Positions 1 to 6,366 are shown, counted from the first letter of the stretch. The stretch is DNA of 9,995 bases from Hadesarchaea archaeon (GCA_023129675.1 JAGMBM010000056.1:1-9995), one strand, 5' to 3'. The notes: a model not told the origin generated them from the sequence alone. Numbers and translations: made by a program.

Positions 1-29
1 ACCATGATTACTCCCATGCAGTGGGTTAT
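1..29 (-). pseudogene. Remnant or edge-truncated copy of TctA-like permease C-terminus
   Basis: Read on the minus strand, bases 3-26 encode THCMGVIM, the same eight residues encoded at 1566-1589 near the end of the intact permease gene. The two DNA copies differ only at two bases within the match (positions 9 and 12), and both changes are synonymous third-codon positions (GGA/GGG and GTA/GTT). The partly visible next codon starts GT (Val), where the intact gene has Leu. Toward higher coordinates the frame stays open but loses similarity at once and reaches a stop at 84-86 without a convincing start. This is therefore probably the 3' end of a truncated or duplicated gene that continues off the left edge. 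The alternative is a chance or short-motif match; the synonymous pattern argues against that. Confidence 0.45.
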
Positions 30-52
30 GCTGCCAATATAACCCACTTTTT
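21..52 (+). terminator. Hairpin plus T-run, probable intrinsic terminator
   Basis: The nine-base arm GTGGGTTAT (21-29) pairs perfectly with ATAACCCAC (39-47) across a nine-base loop, and five T residues (48-52) follow immediately. That is the form of an intrinsic terminator for a plus-strand gene ending left of the window. The left arm overlaps the permease-like remnant, so part of the symmetry may be fortuitous. Confidence 0.5.
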
Positions 53-104
53 CACGTGCTCGTATGTTAAGACAAGAGGATAACTATTGGATCGAAGGCG
101 TCGA

Positions 105-115
105 AATAATTAAAA
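105..115 (+). promoter_or_regulatory. TATA-like promoter of the 448-aa surface protein
   Basis: An AT-rich block AATAATTAAAA is centred about 35 bases before the ATG at 145. Archaeal transcription normally starts about 25 bases after the TATA centre, which predicts a leader of roughly ten bases. No strong Shine-Dalgarno sequence is visible before this ATG, consistent with a short-leader transcript. Confidence 0.5.
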
Positions 116-144
116 CCTTCACGATTCACATGGGTATAGATTGA

Positions 145-1491
145 ATGAAACTGCTGAGAATAGGGATAGTTCTAGTTTCGCTGATGTTGCTGGCGATGCC
201 CCCGGTGGTTGAAGCGGGAGAAACCAGAGTTGAAGAAACAGATCCATCGTTTGTCTGGACGCAGTATTGGGACTCTGCAAATAATGCTCAAATCGCTGAG
301 CTACTCGGTGTGCCCGGTAACCTTAGTGGAGGAACGGCGAAAGGGACAGGCAGTGGGGCCGATAATGTGGAGATAACGTTTTCTGGGACGGGAATCGCAT
401 TGATTCATTTGACTGCCCCTAGTACAGGAATAGCACAGGTTAAGATCGATGGGGTCTCTTACGACGATATTGATATGTATTCTTCAGATACTGTTTTTCA
501 AGTCAAAACAGTCATAGCAACGGATTTGACCAATACGCAACATGTTCTGACGATTATCTGTTCAGGCCAAAAAAATCCCGCATCTACTGGTCACGGTATT
601 CTGATCGATGCAGTCGATGTATCTGCCCCGTTTCCGGCAGCATTTACAGTCAGCGACCTCACGATAAGCCCCGCCACGGTTGGGGTTGGCCAATCCGTCA
701 CAATTACAGCTGATGTCACAAACAGTGGCGACCTCGAGGGTACTCACACGGTGGTATTAAAAATCGATGATGTAGTGGTGGAAAACAAGGATGTCACGGT
801 GGCCGGTGGAGCGACAGAAAATGTATCGTTCACAGTGAACAAAGATACAGTGGGAGTATATCAGGTAGCGGTTGATAATCAAACAGGCTCCTTTGCGGTC
901 TTTAGGGTTACTTTAACCTTCCGTGATTGGCAAAGGAACGCGCTCACAAATACCTCCATTTACTACGGCTTTTCAAGTGGCCAAGAGACAAACTATCTGG
1001 GAACCACCGACAACGAGGGCAAGATTACATCAGATAATACTGAACTCGCTAATCAAACAATTTACTTCAAGACCTCTGACGGCAAGTGTACTGGAAGCAC
1101 ATCCATGAGTGCGGCTGGTGGCAAGGTAACAGTCGATCTCACCGAAAAGACTACTTTGACCTTCCGCGATCGGCAGGGAAACGCACTCGCCAATACCTCC
1201 ATCTACTACGGCCTTTCAAGCGGTCAAGAGACCAACTACCTGGGAACCACCGACAACGAGGGCAAAATCACATCAGATAATCCCGAACTCGCCAATCAAA
1301 CGATCTACTTCAGGACATCTGACGGCAAGTACGCTGGAAGCACATTCGTGGGTGCAGCTGGTAGCGAGGTAACAGCCGAACTTACTGGGGTTCCAGAAAT
1401 TTCCGAGTTCCCAATTTTGTGGGTCGTTGCTGCAGTCACTATAATTGCAGTAGCAATTGGTGCTTTACTGCTTGTCAAAAAGAGAAAGTAG
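145..1491 (+). CDS. Surface-anchored modular beta-sandwich protein with PEF-like C-terminal anchor
   Basis: This is an exported, membrane-anchored protein of 448 residues. Residues 1-24 form a signal peptide (K2, R5, hydrophobic stretch, VEA before G25). Residues about 29-160 resemble a carbohydrate-binding-type jelly roll with a GIAQVKIDG strand and a later LTNTQHVLTI strand. Residues 167-254 resemble a CARDB/APHP Ig-like domain. Residues 256-336 and 337-417 are two tandem 81-residue modules, about 63 of 81 positions identical by eye. The C-terminus has PEISEFP (417-423), a hydrophobic segment (424-444) and KKRK, a layout like archaeal PEF-CTERM sorting signals. Several Asn-X-Ser/Thr sequons recur, two in each module, so N-glycosylation is likely. 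The ATG is the first in-frame start after a TGA at 142-144. The gene converges on the permease gene with an 11-base gap. It could be an adhesin or S-layer-associated protein; the ligand is unknown. Confidence 0.85.
   Translation: MKLLRIGIVLVSLMLLAMPPVVEAGETRVEETDPSFVWTQYWDSANNAQIAELLGVPGNLSGGTAKGTGSGADNVEITFSGTGIALIHLTAPSTGIAQVKIDGVSYDDIDMYSSDTVFQVKTVIATDLTNTQHVLTIICSGQKNPASTGHGILIDAVDVSAPFPAAFTVSDLTISPATVGVGQSVTITADVTNSGDLEGTHTVVLKIDDVVVENKDVTVAGGATENVSFTVNKDTVGVYQVAVDNQTGSFAVFRVTLTFRDWQRNALTNTSIYYGFSSGQETNYLGTTDNEGKITSDNTELANQTIYFKTSDGKCTGSTSMSAAGGKVTVDLTEKTTLTFRDRQGNALANTSIYYGLSSGQETNYLGTTDNEGKITSDNPELANQTIYFRTSDGKYAGSTFVGAAGSEVTAELTGVPEISEFPILWVVAAVTIIAVAIGALLLVKKRK
910..1395 (+). repeat. 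In-gene tandem duplication of a 243-base module
   Basis: Copy one spans 910-1152 and copy two 1153-1395, in the same frame, each encoding a module that begins TLTFRD. The central part is the most alike: both encode SSGQETNYLGTTDNEGKITS and share long exact DNA stretches such as GGGAACCACCGACAACGAGG. The edges, especially the last 20 codons, have diverged. This pattern suggests a fairly recent duplication or continuing gene conversion. Each module probably folds as one small beta-sandwich in a surface stalk. Confidence 0.85.
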
Positions 1492-1502
1492 CAAATGAAG
1501 AC

Positions 1503-2744
1503 TCAAAGTCCTATCGCTGCAAGTACCCCATCCTTCACTCCGGCAAAATAGAGGATGCAGGGCAACATGATAACCCCCATGCAGTGGGTGCGCTTAACCT
1601 TGGCCACCGCGGGGAGCACCCCAATCGCGGTTGCAGTTGCTAAAATGAGCAGCCCGATCAAGCCCGCGTACAAAAACGTCATCACCGCCATGCCCGAGAT
1701 CACCGTCAGGCACATCTCCCGATATGGCAGCCCCCCGATGTGGCGGGCCGCGAGCCTGCCGAGCCTCAGATGGAGCACCGTTGCGATTCCCCCCGCCACC
1801 AACGCTACCCCGATCAGAAAAAGCAGCTCGTTGAACCCGACCTTATCCACAAGCTGGTCAACAGCCACGGCCGCTCCGCTCCGGGGGCGGGCTATCGCGT
1901 AGAGCGCCACGAAGGAGAAGAGGGCCTTCGCCGTGTTCACCCCGCTCACCCCCACCAAGAACTCACGCGTGCCGCTCGAGCGGGTCACCAGCTGGGCGAG
2001 CACCGTCCCCTGCGAGGGGCCTATGCCCGGGATGATACCCGTCAGGACGCCAGCCCCAGTTCCCGCACACAAAGCTCTCGCATTTTCACGAAACTCGAGC
2101 GGCTCCGAGTTATCAACGTTTTGTTTGGGAAGGCTGCTCTTGCGGACGGCGCTAAGTAGGAGAACGCTCACCCCGAAGAGCCCGCTGAGCAAGGGCAGGA
2201 GGGCCACATCTCCCCTCACCAGATTGGTGTCCAACGTGAACAGACCCATCAAACCGGAGAGCAGAAAAATTGCAATCGCCCACAGGATGCCCGAACACGA
2301 GCGCTCGAGCGCGATCATGACCACGATCACCGCGAGCAGTAGCAAGTGCATCTGAGGCTGGATGAACATGTAGGCGGGAGCGAATACGAGCGAGAGGGGC
2401 AGGGCGAGCGCGGCGCTCAACATCAGGGCACCTAAGCAACCGAACGCGGTGAGACGGATGACTTCATATCCCCGCCCCTCGAGCAGCAGGCGGTGGGCGG
2501 GCAGCACCGAGAGCTCGGTCCCGGGCTCGGGCGCTCCCAAGAAGGTCGCCGGGATGTAGCTGATTATGGTGTGGGCCATCATCATCGCCACGATAGCGGC
2601 CACGATGTTCATCGGTGGCAGGCCCGAGACCGCTGCTACTCCGACTAATAAGGGGGCGAGGTTGTTAACGTGAACGCCGGGAATCAATCCGGTGAAGGTG
2701 CCCAGCCCCACGCCCAGCAGCGTGTAGGCTAGCACCTCCAGCAT
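1503..2744 (-). CDS. TctA-like integral membrane transporter (archaeal COG1784 / DUF112-type)
   Basis: This 413-residue polytopic membrane protein is likely the permease of an uncharacterised solute transporter related to TctA of tripartite tricarboxylate transporters. It is built as two homologous halves. GLGTFTGLIPGVH (PG at 22-23) opens the first and GTGAGVLTGIIPGIGPSQG (PG at 239-240) opens the second, the paired Gly-rich PG motifs typical of the family. Between and after them lie many hydrophobic segments, with a charged loop near residues 200-225. It is shorter than bacterial TctA (about 500 residues) but close to the archaeal COG1784 length. Its ATG follows directly on the TAG stop of the upstream OB-fold gene, so the two are surely co-transcribed and probably translationally coupled. 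No TctB- or TctC-like gene is visible. The substrate cannot be predicted. The DNA is markedly GC-rich compared with the gene at 145-1491. Confidence 0.85.
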   Translation of the reverse strand: MLEVLAYTLLGVGLGTFTGLIPGVHVNNLAPLLVGVAAVSGLPPMNIVAAIVAMMMAHTIISYIPATFLGAPEPGTELSVLPAHRLLLEGRGYEVIRLTAFGCLGALMLSAALALPLSLVFAPAYMFIQPQMHLLLLAVIVVMIALERSCSGILWAIAIFLLSGLMGLFTLDTNLVRGDVALLPLLSGLFGVSVLLLSAVRKSSLPKQNVDNSEPLEFRENARALCAGTGAGVLTGIIPGIGPSQGTVLAQLVTRSSGTREFLVGVSGVNTAKALFSFVALYAIARPRSGAAVAVDQLVDKVGFNELLFLIGVALVAGGIATVLHLRLGRLAARHIGGLPYREMCLTVISGMAVMTFLYAGLIGLLILATATAIGVLPAVAKVKRTHCMGVIMLPCILYFAGVKDGVLAAIGL

Positions 2745-3413
2745 CTATGCCGCCTCGACGACCCGCAGGTGCGATGGGGCCGCGAGCTTCAGCTCGAGCT
2801 CTCCGTTGAACAGCTGGAGCCACCCGTCGACACGAACCACGTTGCCGATGTGAAACTCTGGCAAGCCATTCTCGACGATCCAAGCAGGGACGAAGACCAA
2901 CAGCTGGCTGCTATCCTCTTGGAGCGTCAGGATCATGCTCCCGCTCCCCACGATCTCGCGCTCCACGATGGTGGCCTGAACCTTCACCGGGATGTCCACC
3001 CTCTCCCGGCTCAGGCTCGAGAGTTTGATCGGCGCCGTGTGCACCACTCGCAAGTCACCCGCCCGCTCGGGGATGACCTCGAGCTCGCCCTTGTAGAACT
3101 TCACCTCGCCCGTAACCTGCACGACGTCCAGAAACTCTATTGGCTCGCCCAGCTCCGCGCGCACCCGGGCGAACACCGGAACGCTGACCACGCTTCCCGA
3201 GTCGTCGCGCAGTTTCAGGAAGAGGTGCCCATCGGGGTGCTCGTAGGAGTCGACAACCTGCCCGGAAACCGCCACCTTCAGCCCGACGAACTGATTGTCC
3301 AAGCTCGCGATGGGAGTCATCGTCGGACGGACCTGCATCGCCGCGGCGTAGATCGCCGCCAGTCCAGTCAGCGAGCAAAGTAGGCTCAGCTTCGTCATGG
3401 TTTTCTCATCCAT
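2745..3413 (-). CDS. Membrane-anchored protein with two OB-fold domains
   Basis: This 222-residue protein has a short charged N-terminus, one hydrophobic segment (about residues 9-28) and two OB-fold-like domains. The first (about 43-125) shows GQVVDSYEHPDGHLFLKLRD followed by a VPVF strand and a FYKGELEVIP ending, the usual layout of the tRNA_anti/RecJ-type OB fold. The second (about 138-220) repeats this with MILTLQEDSS, VRVDGWLQLFNGELELK. With a single N-terminal signal-anchor and no other membrane span, the OB domains probably face outside, though a cytoplasmic orientation is not excluded. The ATG at 3413 lies about 35 bases from a TATA-like box and has a GGGAG just upstream; M6 is an alternative start. 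It is the first gene of an operon with the TctA-like permease, so a role in ligand capture or permease assembly is plausible but is inference. Confidence 0.75.
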   Translation of the reverse strand: MDEKTMTKLSLLCSLTGLAAIYAAAMQVRPTMTPIASLDNQFVGLKVAVSGQVVDSYEHPDGHLFLKLRDDSGSVVSVPVFARVRAELGEPIEFLDVVQVTGEVKFYKGELEVIPERAGDLRVVHTAPIKLSSLSRERVDIPVKVQATIVEREIVGSGSMILTLQEDSSQLLVFVPAWIVENGLPEFHIGNVVRVDGWLQLFNGELELKLAAPSHLRVVEAA

Positions 3414-3444
3414 TCTCTCCCGCCGAGGCTTTGCGCGGGGGTTG

Positions 3445-3452
3445 TTTATAAA
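3445..3452 (-). promoter_or_regulatory. TATA-like promoter of the OB-fold/permease operon
   Basis: TTTATAAA is centred about 35 bases before the ATG of the OB-fold gene on the minus strand, predicting a leader of about nine bases. The octamer is its own reverse complement, so it could also be read on the plus strand; there it lies in the first copy of the duplicated promoter segment, without a start codon at the matching place. Confidence 0.55.
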
Positions 3453-3512
3453 GAGGAAAATTTGCCTGAATGATACACGTGTGTCAAATTCCGGCGCTTT
3501 GCGCGGCGGTGC

Positions 3513-3520
3513 TTAATAAA
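3513..3520 (+). promoter_or_regulatory. TATA-like promoter of the transglutaminase-like gene
   Basis: TTAATAAA is centred about 33 bases before the TTG at 3549, which predicts transcription starting near 3542 and a leader of only several bases. This spacing supports the TTG as the true start. Confidence 0.5.
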
Positions 3521-3548
3521 TGAGAAAGGGAATTAGAACGGTGTCAAA

Positions 3549-4985
3549 TTGCGCAAGCTCTTGGCCCTCCTGTGCATCTCATTTGTGACGCTCCTAGCTC
3601 AGCCAACTGTCGCGGCCCAAGCGGAGGAGTCGGCGATTTATTCGACCACTATAAACTACGACCTGACCAACACGGGCTCAAATCCCGCATCCAACGTCAG
3701 GGTCAAAATTTACCTCTTTGACAATCATTCGGGATGGGCTGACCAAGAAATTGTTAGTGAAACGATAAGGGTTGAGGGAACTCAAGACTATCCCACCATT
3801 ACAGAGACCACCGACAATCGATGGACCGAAATCACGATCGGCAATCTCACTCCCGGCGAAACCAAGAGAATAACCGTGATGCAGACGCTTAAGGTAGGGT
3901 CGGTTCAGTTCAGCATCAACCCAAACGCCGTGGGCACAACTTTCTCGTCAGAATTTGAGGAATTTATGCTCCCAGTTAGCGGGCTTTTCGAGAGCGATGC
4001 AAGCACAATTCAAGAATTTGCTAACAGGATCATCGAAAATGAGACGAATCCCTATCTTAAAGCAAAGCGAATCTTCGAGAACGTGATCGATTATCTAACC
4101 TACGAACGGCAGACGGACGAGCATGGCGCCCTATGGGCGTACAACTCGCTGAAAGGCGATTGTACGGAACACTCTAACCTCTTCATAGCCCTTGCGCGCG
4201 CAGTGGGAATTCCAGCCAAAGCTGTTGTCGGGAAAGGGTTCCTCCCGCTGTACAGCATCGGATTGGGCAGCGTGGACATCAAGGGTCTGGGGCACGAATG
4301 GGTGATATTTTACCTTCCAAACATCGGCTGGGTGCCGTTGGACGCGATCTGGCCGTTAAACCAAGGTTCCCTCGCCGAAACCGACTACCGCTACATTGTT
4401 GATGCCACAACGGGCGGGGAGGGAATAGTCACCGACGGAAGTATATCCTGGCCTGGGCCTGGCTCTTATTCATGGAAGTGGTCTCAGATAGGCCCCATGA
4501 CCGTGAGTGGTTCTTGGAATGGGACTATTACACCTGAAATACTAGTAAAACCAGAGTTGCAAACCTCATCCCAGATAAGGAATGGCACACTTACCCTGAC
4601 TCTAACCGTGAAAAACTTAGGGCAGCAACCGATCGACAACGCCAGCGCTAGCATCTCAGCAGACCCCACATATTTTGAAGTCATCACCTCAACGCAAGAA
4701 ATTGGCAGCCTATCTAGCGGGAGTCAACGTGTGATAAACTTCGACGTTCGGGTCAAGGAAGCGGCTTACGGCAAATCCCACACCTTCACGGCGAACGTCA
4801 CCTACGACAGCTCCCACGGCACCTTCAGCGGGACCTTCCTAGCAAAAGGTGACAGAACGGTATCGATCTCGTCCCCGCCAAGCGCGCCCACCCAACAGCC
4901 TTTTGATATCCTACTCCTCGCCCTGATCGCCGTGCTGATTGGATCGGTCGTCGCTCTCTCCGCGGCCTTGCTCCGGCGGCGATGA
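3549..4985 (+). CDS. Surface-anchored transglutaminase-like (cysteine protease fold) protein
   Basis: This 478-residue exported protein has a transglutaminase-like core. Residues 1-25 are a signal peptide (RK at 2-3, hydrophobic stretch, VAAQA). Residues about 30-115 form an Ig-like beta-domain (YDLTNTGSNPASNVRVKIYL). The core (about 150-275) has GDCTEHSNLF with C205, GHEW with H249 and PLDAIW with D265, so the Cys-His-Asp triad is intact. Residues about 335-435 form a CARDB/NEW3-like domain with several Asn-X-Ser/Thr sequons. A hydrophobic span (454-475) ends in RRR and anchors the protein, leaving the catalytic domain outside. Archaeal members are usually taken as peptidases or amidases rather than true crosslinkers; the substrate is unknown. 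The start is TTG: a TAG at 3534-3536 is the nearest upstream in-frame stop, there is no ATG or GTG between, and the signal peptide begins exactly here. Confidence 0.85.
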   Translation: MRKLLALLCISFVTLLAQPTVAAQAEESAIYSTTINYDLTNTGSNPASNVRVKIYLFDNHSGWADQEIVSETIRVEGTQDYPTITETTDNRWTEITIGNLTPGETKRITVMQTLKVGSVQFSINPNAVGTTFSSEFEEFMLPVSGLFESDASTIQEFANRIIENETNPYLKAKRIFENVIDYLTYERQTDEHGALWAYNSLKGDCTEHSNLFIALARAVGIPAKAVVGKGFLPLYSIGLGSVDIKGLGHEWVIFYLPNIGWVPLDAIWPLNQGSLAETDYRYIVDATTGGEGIVTDGSISWPGPGSYSWKWSQIGPMTVSGSWNGTITPEILVKPELQTSSQIRNGTLTLTLTVKNLGQQPIDNASASISADPTYFEVITSTQEIGSLSSGSQRVINFDVRVKEAAYGKSHTFTANVTYDSSHGTFSGTFLAKGDRTVSISSPPSAPTQQPFDILLLALIAVLIGSVVALSAALLRRR

Positions 4986-4994
4986 TTTTTATAA
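4986..4994 (+). promoter_or_regulatory. TATA-like promoter of the proteasome beta-type gene
   Basis: TTTTTATAA begins immediately after the stop codon of the preceding gene and is centred 33 bases before the ATG at 5023. The predicted transcription start (about 5016) excludes the longer in-frame start at 4939. It leaves ATG 5023, or a leaderless GTG at 5014, as possible starts. Confidence 0.6.
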
Positions 4995-5022
4995 CCAGCA
5001 CGTCAATCTAGGTGTGATACCA

Positions 5023-5634
5023 ATGTACGGCTTCACCGGCACGATCGTGGGGGTTCGATGCAAGGAGGGAATCGCTTTGGCCTCGGACACCCGGGGCGCG
5101 GCCTATTATCTAGTGCTCAGCAAGCGCGTCCGGAAGGTCTTCAAGCTCGAGGAGCGCATAGGGGCCGCCGTTTCGGGCAGCTCGGGCGACGTCCAGAGCA
5201 TGGTCAACATGCTCCGAGCTGAGGCTAACCTCTACCGCCTGAGCCACGGGCACCCTATCTCGACGAAGAGCCTGGCTCAAGTGGCGTCAAACCTGCTCCA
5301 TGGACGGCGGGTGTTTCCCTACATAGTGGCGGGTGTGATCTCTGGCTTCGATAGCGACGGCCCGCGCCTTTACTTCCTCGATCCCGTTGGGGGGAAGCTC
5401 GAGGAGGAGAAATTTGCGAGCGCCGGCACCGGATCTACAATAGCTTACGGCGTGCTCGAGCAGAACTACCGCGATGGGATGAAGCTCGAGGATGGTGCGA
5501 AGCTGGTGGCGCAATCGATCAAGATCGCGATTGAACGGGATGCCGCGACCGGGGACAAGACAGTCATAGCACTAATCGACGAGCAAGGGTACCGCGAGCT
5601 CCCTGAAGAAGAGGTAGAGAAGTTCGTCAAGTGA
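5023..5634 (+). CDS. psmB: Proteasome beta-subunit homologue with atypical N-terminus
   Basis: This is an Ntn-hydrolase-fold protein of 203 residues, homologous to 20S proteasome beta subunits, the proteolytic rings of the archaeal proteasome. In mature-beta numbering, Asp17 is D22, Lys33 is K38, Gly47 is G52, Ser129 is S138 (in AGTGSTIAYG) and Asp166 is D173 (in RDAATGD), with Thr176 where Ser169 is usual. The exception is position 1: anchored on D22 and K38, Gly6 occupies the Thr1 place, between Thr5 and Thr7 (FTGTIVGV, against the usual G-TTTVGI). The subunit is thus either catalytically silent, like some paired archaeal beta subunits, or cut before Thr7 with an N-terminus one residue short. 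ATG 5023 is chosen from promoter spacing; GTG 5014 would add three residues. The gene converges on the PurC gene with three bases between. Confidence 0.85.
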   Translation: MYGFTGTIVGVRCKEGIALASDTRGAAYYLVLSKRVRKVFKLEERIGAAVSGSSGDVQSMVNMLRAEANLYRLSHGHPISTKSLAQVASNLLHGRRVFPYIVAGVISGFDSDGPRLYFLDPVGGKLEEEKFASAGTGSTIAYGVLEQNYRDGMKLEDGAKLVAQSIKIAIERDAATGDKTVIALIDEQGYRELPEEEVEKFVK

Positions 5635-5637
5635 AAG

Positions 5638-6312
5638 TTAAGTAAGGCTGAACCCTTCCGCCAACTCAAGCTGGTTCAACACCTTTTTCTTTCCGGGGTC
5701 GTAAACGCGCATGGTGTCCCCGCTGAGCCCGTCGATCACCAAGAGTTTATCCCCAGCGCGCCCGAACTCAAGTTTCATGTCGATCAACTCGAGCCCCACC
5801 TCGGCCAACACCCTCCGAACCAACCCCGCCACCCTCCGCGTGGTGACCTCGATACGCCCGAGCTCGACATCACCCGTAAGGCCGAGCTTGAGGATCACCT
5901 GCCGCGTGATCAGCGGGTCCCCCAGTGTGTCCTCCTTCAGGTTGAACTCGACCAGATCGAGGGGCGTGAGCGGCTCGACGTGTCCGCGATACCTCGCTAA
6001 AAAGCTACCGAAAGCCTTGGCGCGGTAGATCACCTCGAGTGATATGGGGGTCGTCAGGGCAATCTCGATCTCATCGTCCGAGCGCAAGCCCTTGAAGTGT
6101 GTCGAGATACCGGCCTCGCCCATCAGTTTAAAGAAGTATGCTGCCACTTTGGCCGATGCGGCGCCCTTTCCTTCCAGAGTCCCCACGACCAAATTTCCCC
6201 CTGGGTCTGGGTTGCCCTCCGCATCGCCCGTCACCTCATCCTTGAACTTCAGCACCGCGTGGTCCCCGACTTTCAAGAGGCGCTTGGTCTTACCCTCGTA
6301 GATAACCTCCAT
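5638..6312 (-). CDS. purC: Phosphoribosylaminoimidazole-succinocarboxamide (SAICAR) synthase
   Basis: The 224-residue product matches PurC, which joins aspartate to CAIR using ATP in de novo purine synthesis in the cytoplasm. Visible family landmarks are EVIYEGKTKRLL at the N-terminus, a GKG (about 48-50), EVIYRAKAFGSFLARY, LGDPLI and IDMKLEFG near residues 177-184. D178, E182 and D194 fall where E. coli has the metal-associated D175, E179 and D191. The usual DE-x-SPD segment here reads DGLSGDTMR, so the Glu is Gly195 and the Pro is Gly, while D199 and R202 are kept. The protein is also shorter at the C-terminus than the E. coli enzyme. ATG 6312 gives the standard PurC N-terminus and lies 35 bases from a TATA-like box; the longer TTG start at 6330 adds six poor residues. 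No other purine gene is adjacent. Confidence 0.88.
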   Translation of the reverse strand: MEVIYEGKTKRLLKVGDHAVLKFKDEVTGDAEGNPDPGGNLVVGTLEGKGAASAKVAAYFFKLMGEAGISTHFKGLRSDDEIEIALTTPISLEVIYRAKAFGSFLARYRGHVEPLTPLDLVEFNLKEDTLGDPLITRQVILKLGLTGDVELGRIEVTTRRVAGLVRRVLAEVGLELIDMKLEFGRAGDKLLVIDGLSGDTMRVYDPGKKKVLNQLELAEGFSLT

Positions 6313-6342
6313 CGCTGACCCAGCTTCCAATCGTCGTTTACG

Positions 6343-6350
6343 TCTTTAAG
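6343..6350 (-). promoter_or_regulatory. TATA-like promoter of purC
   Basis: On the minus strand the sequence is CTTAAAGA, centred about 35 bases before ATG 6312, giving a predicted leader of about nine bases. The heptamer CTTAAAG occurs again on the plus strand at 6367-6373, so the divergent region 6313-6422 has matched elements in both directions. Confidence 0.45.
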
Positions 6351-6366
6351 CTATGCGGGCGAAAAC

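Larger units (their letters stand above)
3428..3550. repeat. Tandem-duplicated promoter/leader segment
   Basis: GCTTTGCGCGG occurs at 3428-3438 and 3496-3506, and GTGTCAAATT at 3481-3490 and 3541-3550. They bracket two segments of 63 and 55 bases with the same order: GC-rich 11-mer, TATA-like element (TTTATAAA or TTAATAAA), purine-rich GAG(G/A)AAA, then GTGTCAAATT. The second copy ends in the TTG start codon of the transglutaminase-like gene, whereas the first copy has TTC there. This reads as a diverged tandem duplication of a promoter plus start region. Confidence 0.6.

Noticed and set aside
910..1395. Repeat considered as an insertion element or CRISPR-like array
   Set aside because: There are only two copies, directly adjacent, in frame and encoding a domain, with no transposase, inverted ends or spacers.
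1555..2355. Overlapping plus-strand open frames opposite the permease gene
   Set aside because: They are Pro/Ser/Arg-rich shadows of the GC-rich permease gene, overlap one another in different frames and show no domain.
2769..3383. Plus-strand open frame of 204 codons opposite the OB-fold gene
   Set aside because: It lies wholly antisense to a gene with a recognisable fold, promoter and operon partner. Its protein is a low-complexity His/Arg/Leu-rich translation typical of a GC-rich antisense frame.
4939..5022. Longer start for the proteasome beta gene
   Set aside because: It would overlap the end of the transglutaminase-like gene and lie upstream of the TATA-like box at 4986-4994. The added 28 residues are not like a beta propeptide.
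6313..6330. TTG start for purC at 6330
   Set aside because: ATG 6312 gives the standard PurC N-terminus (MEVIYEGK), and the promoter spacing fits it better.
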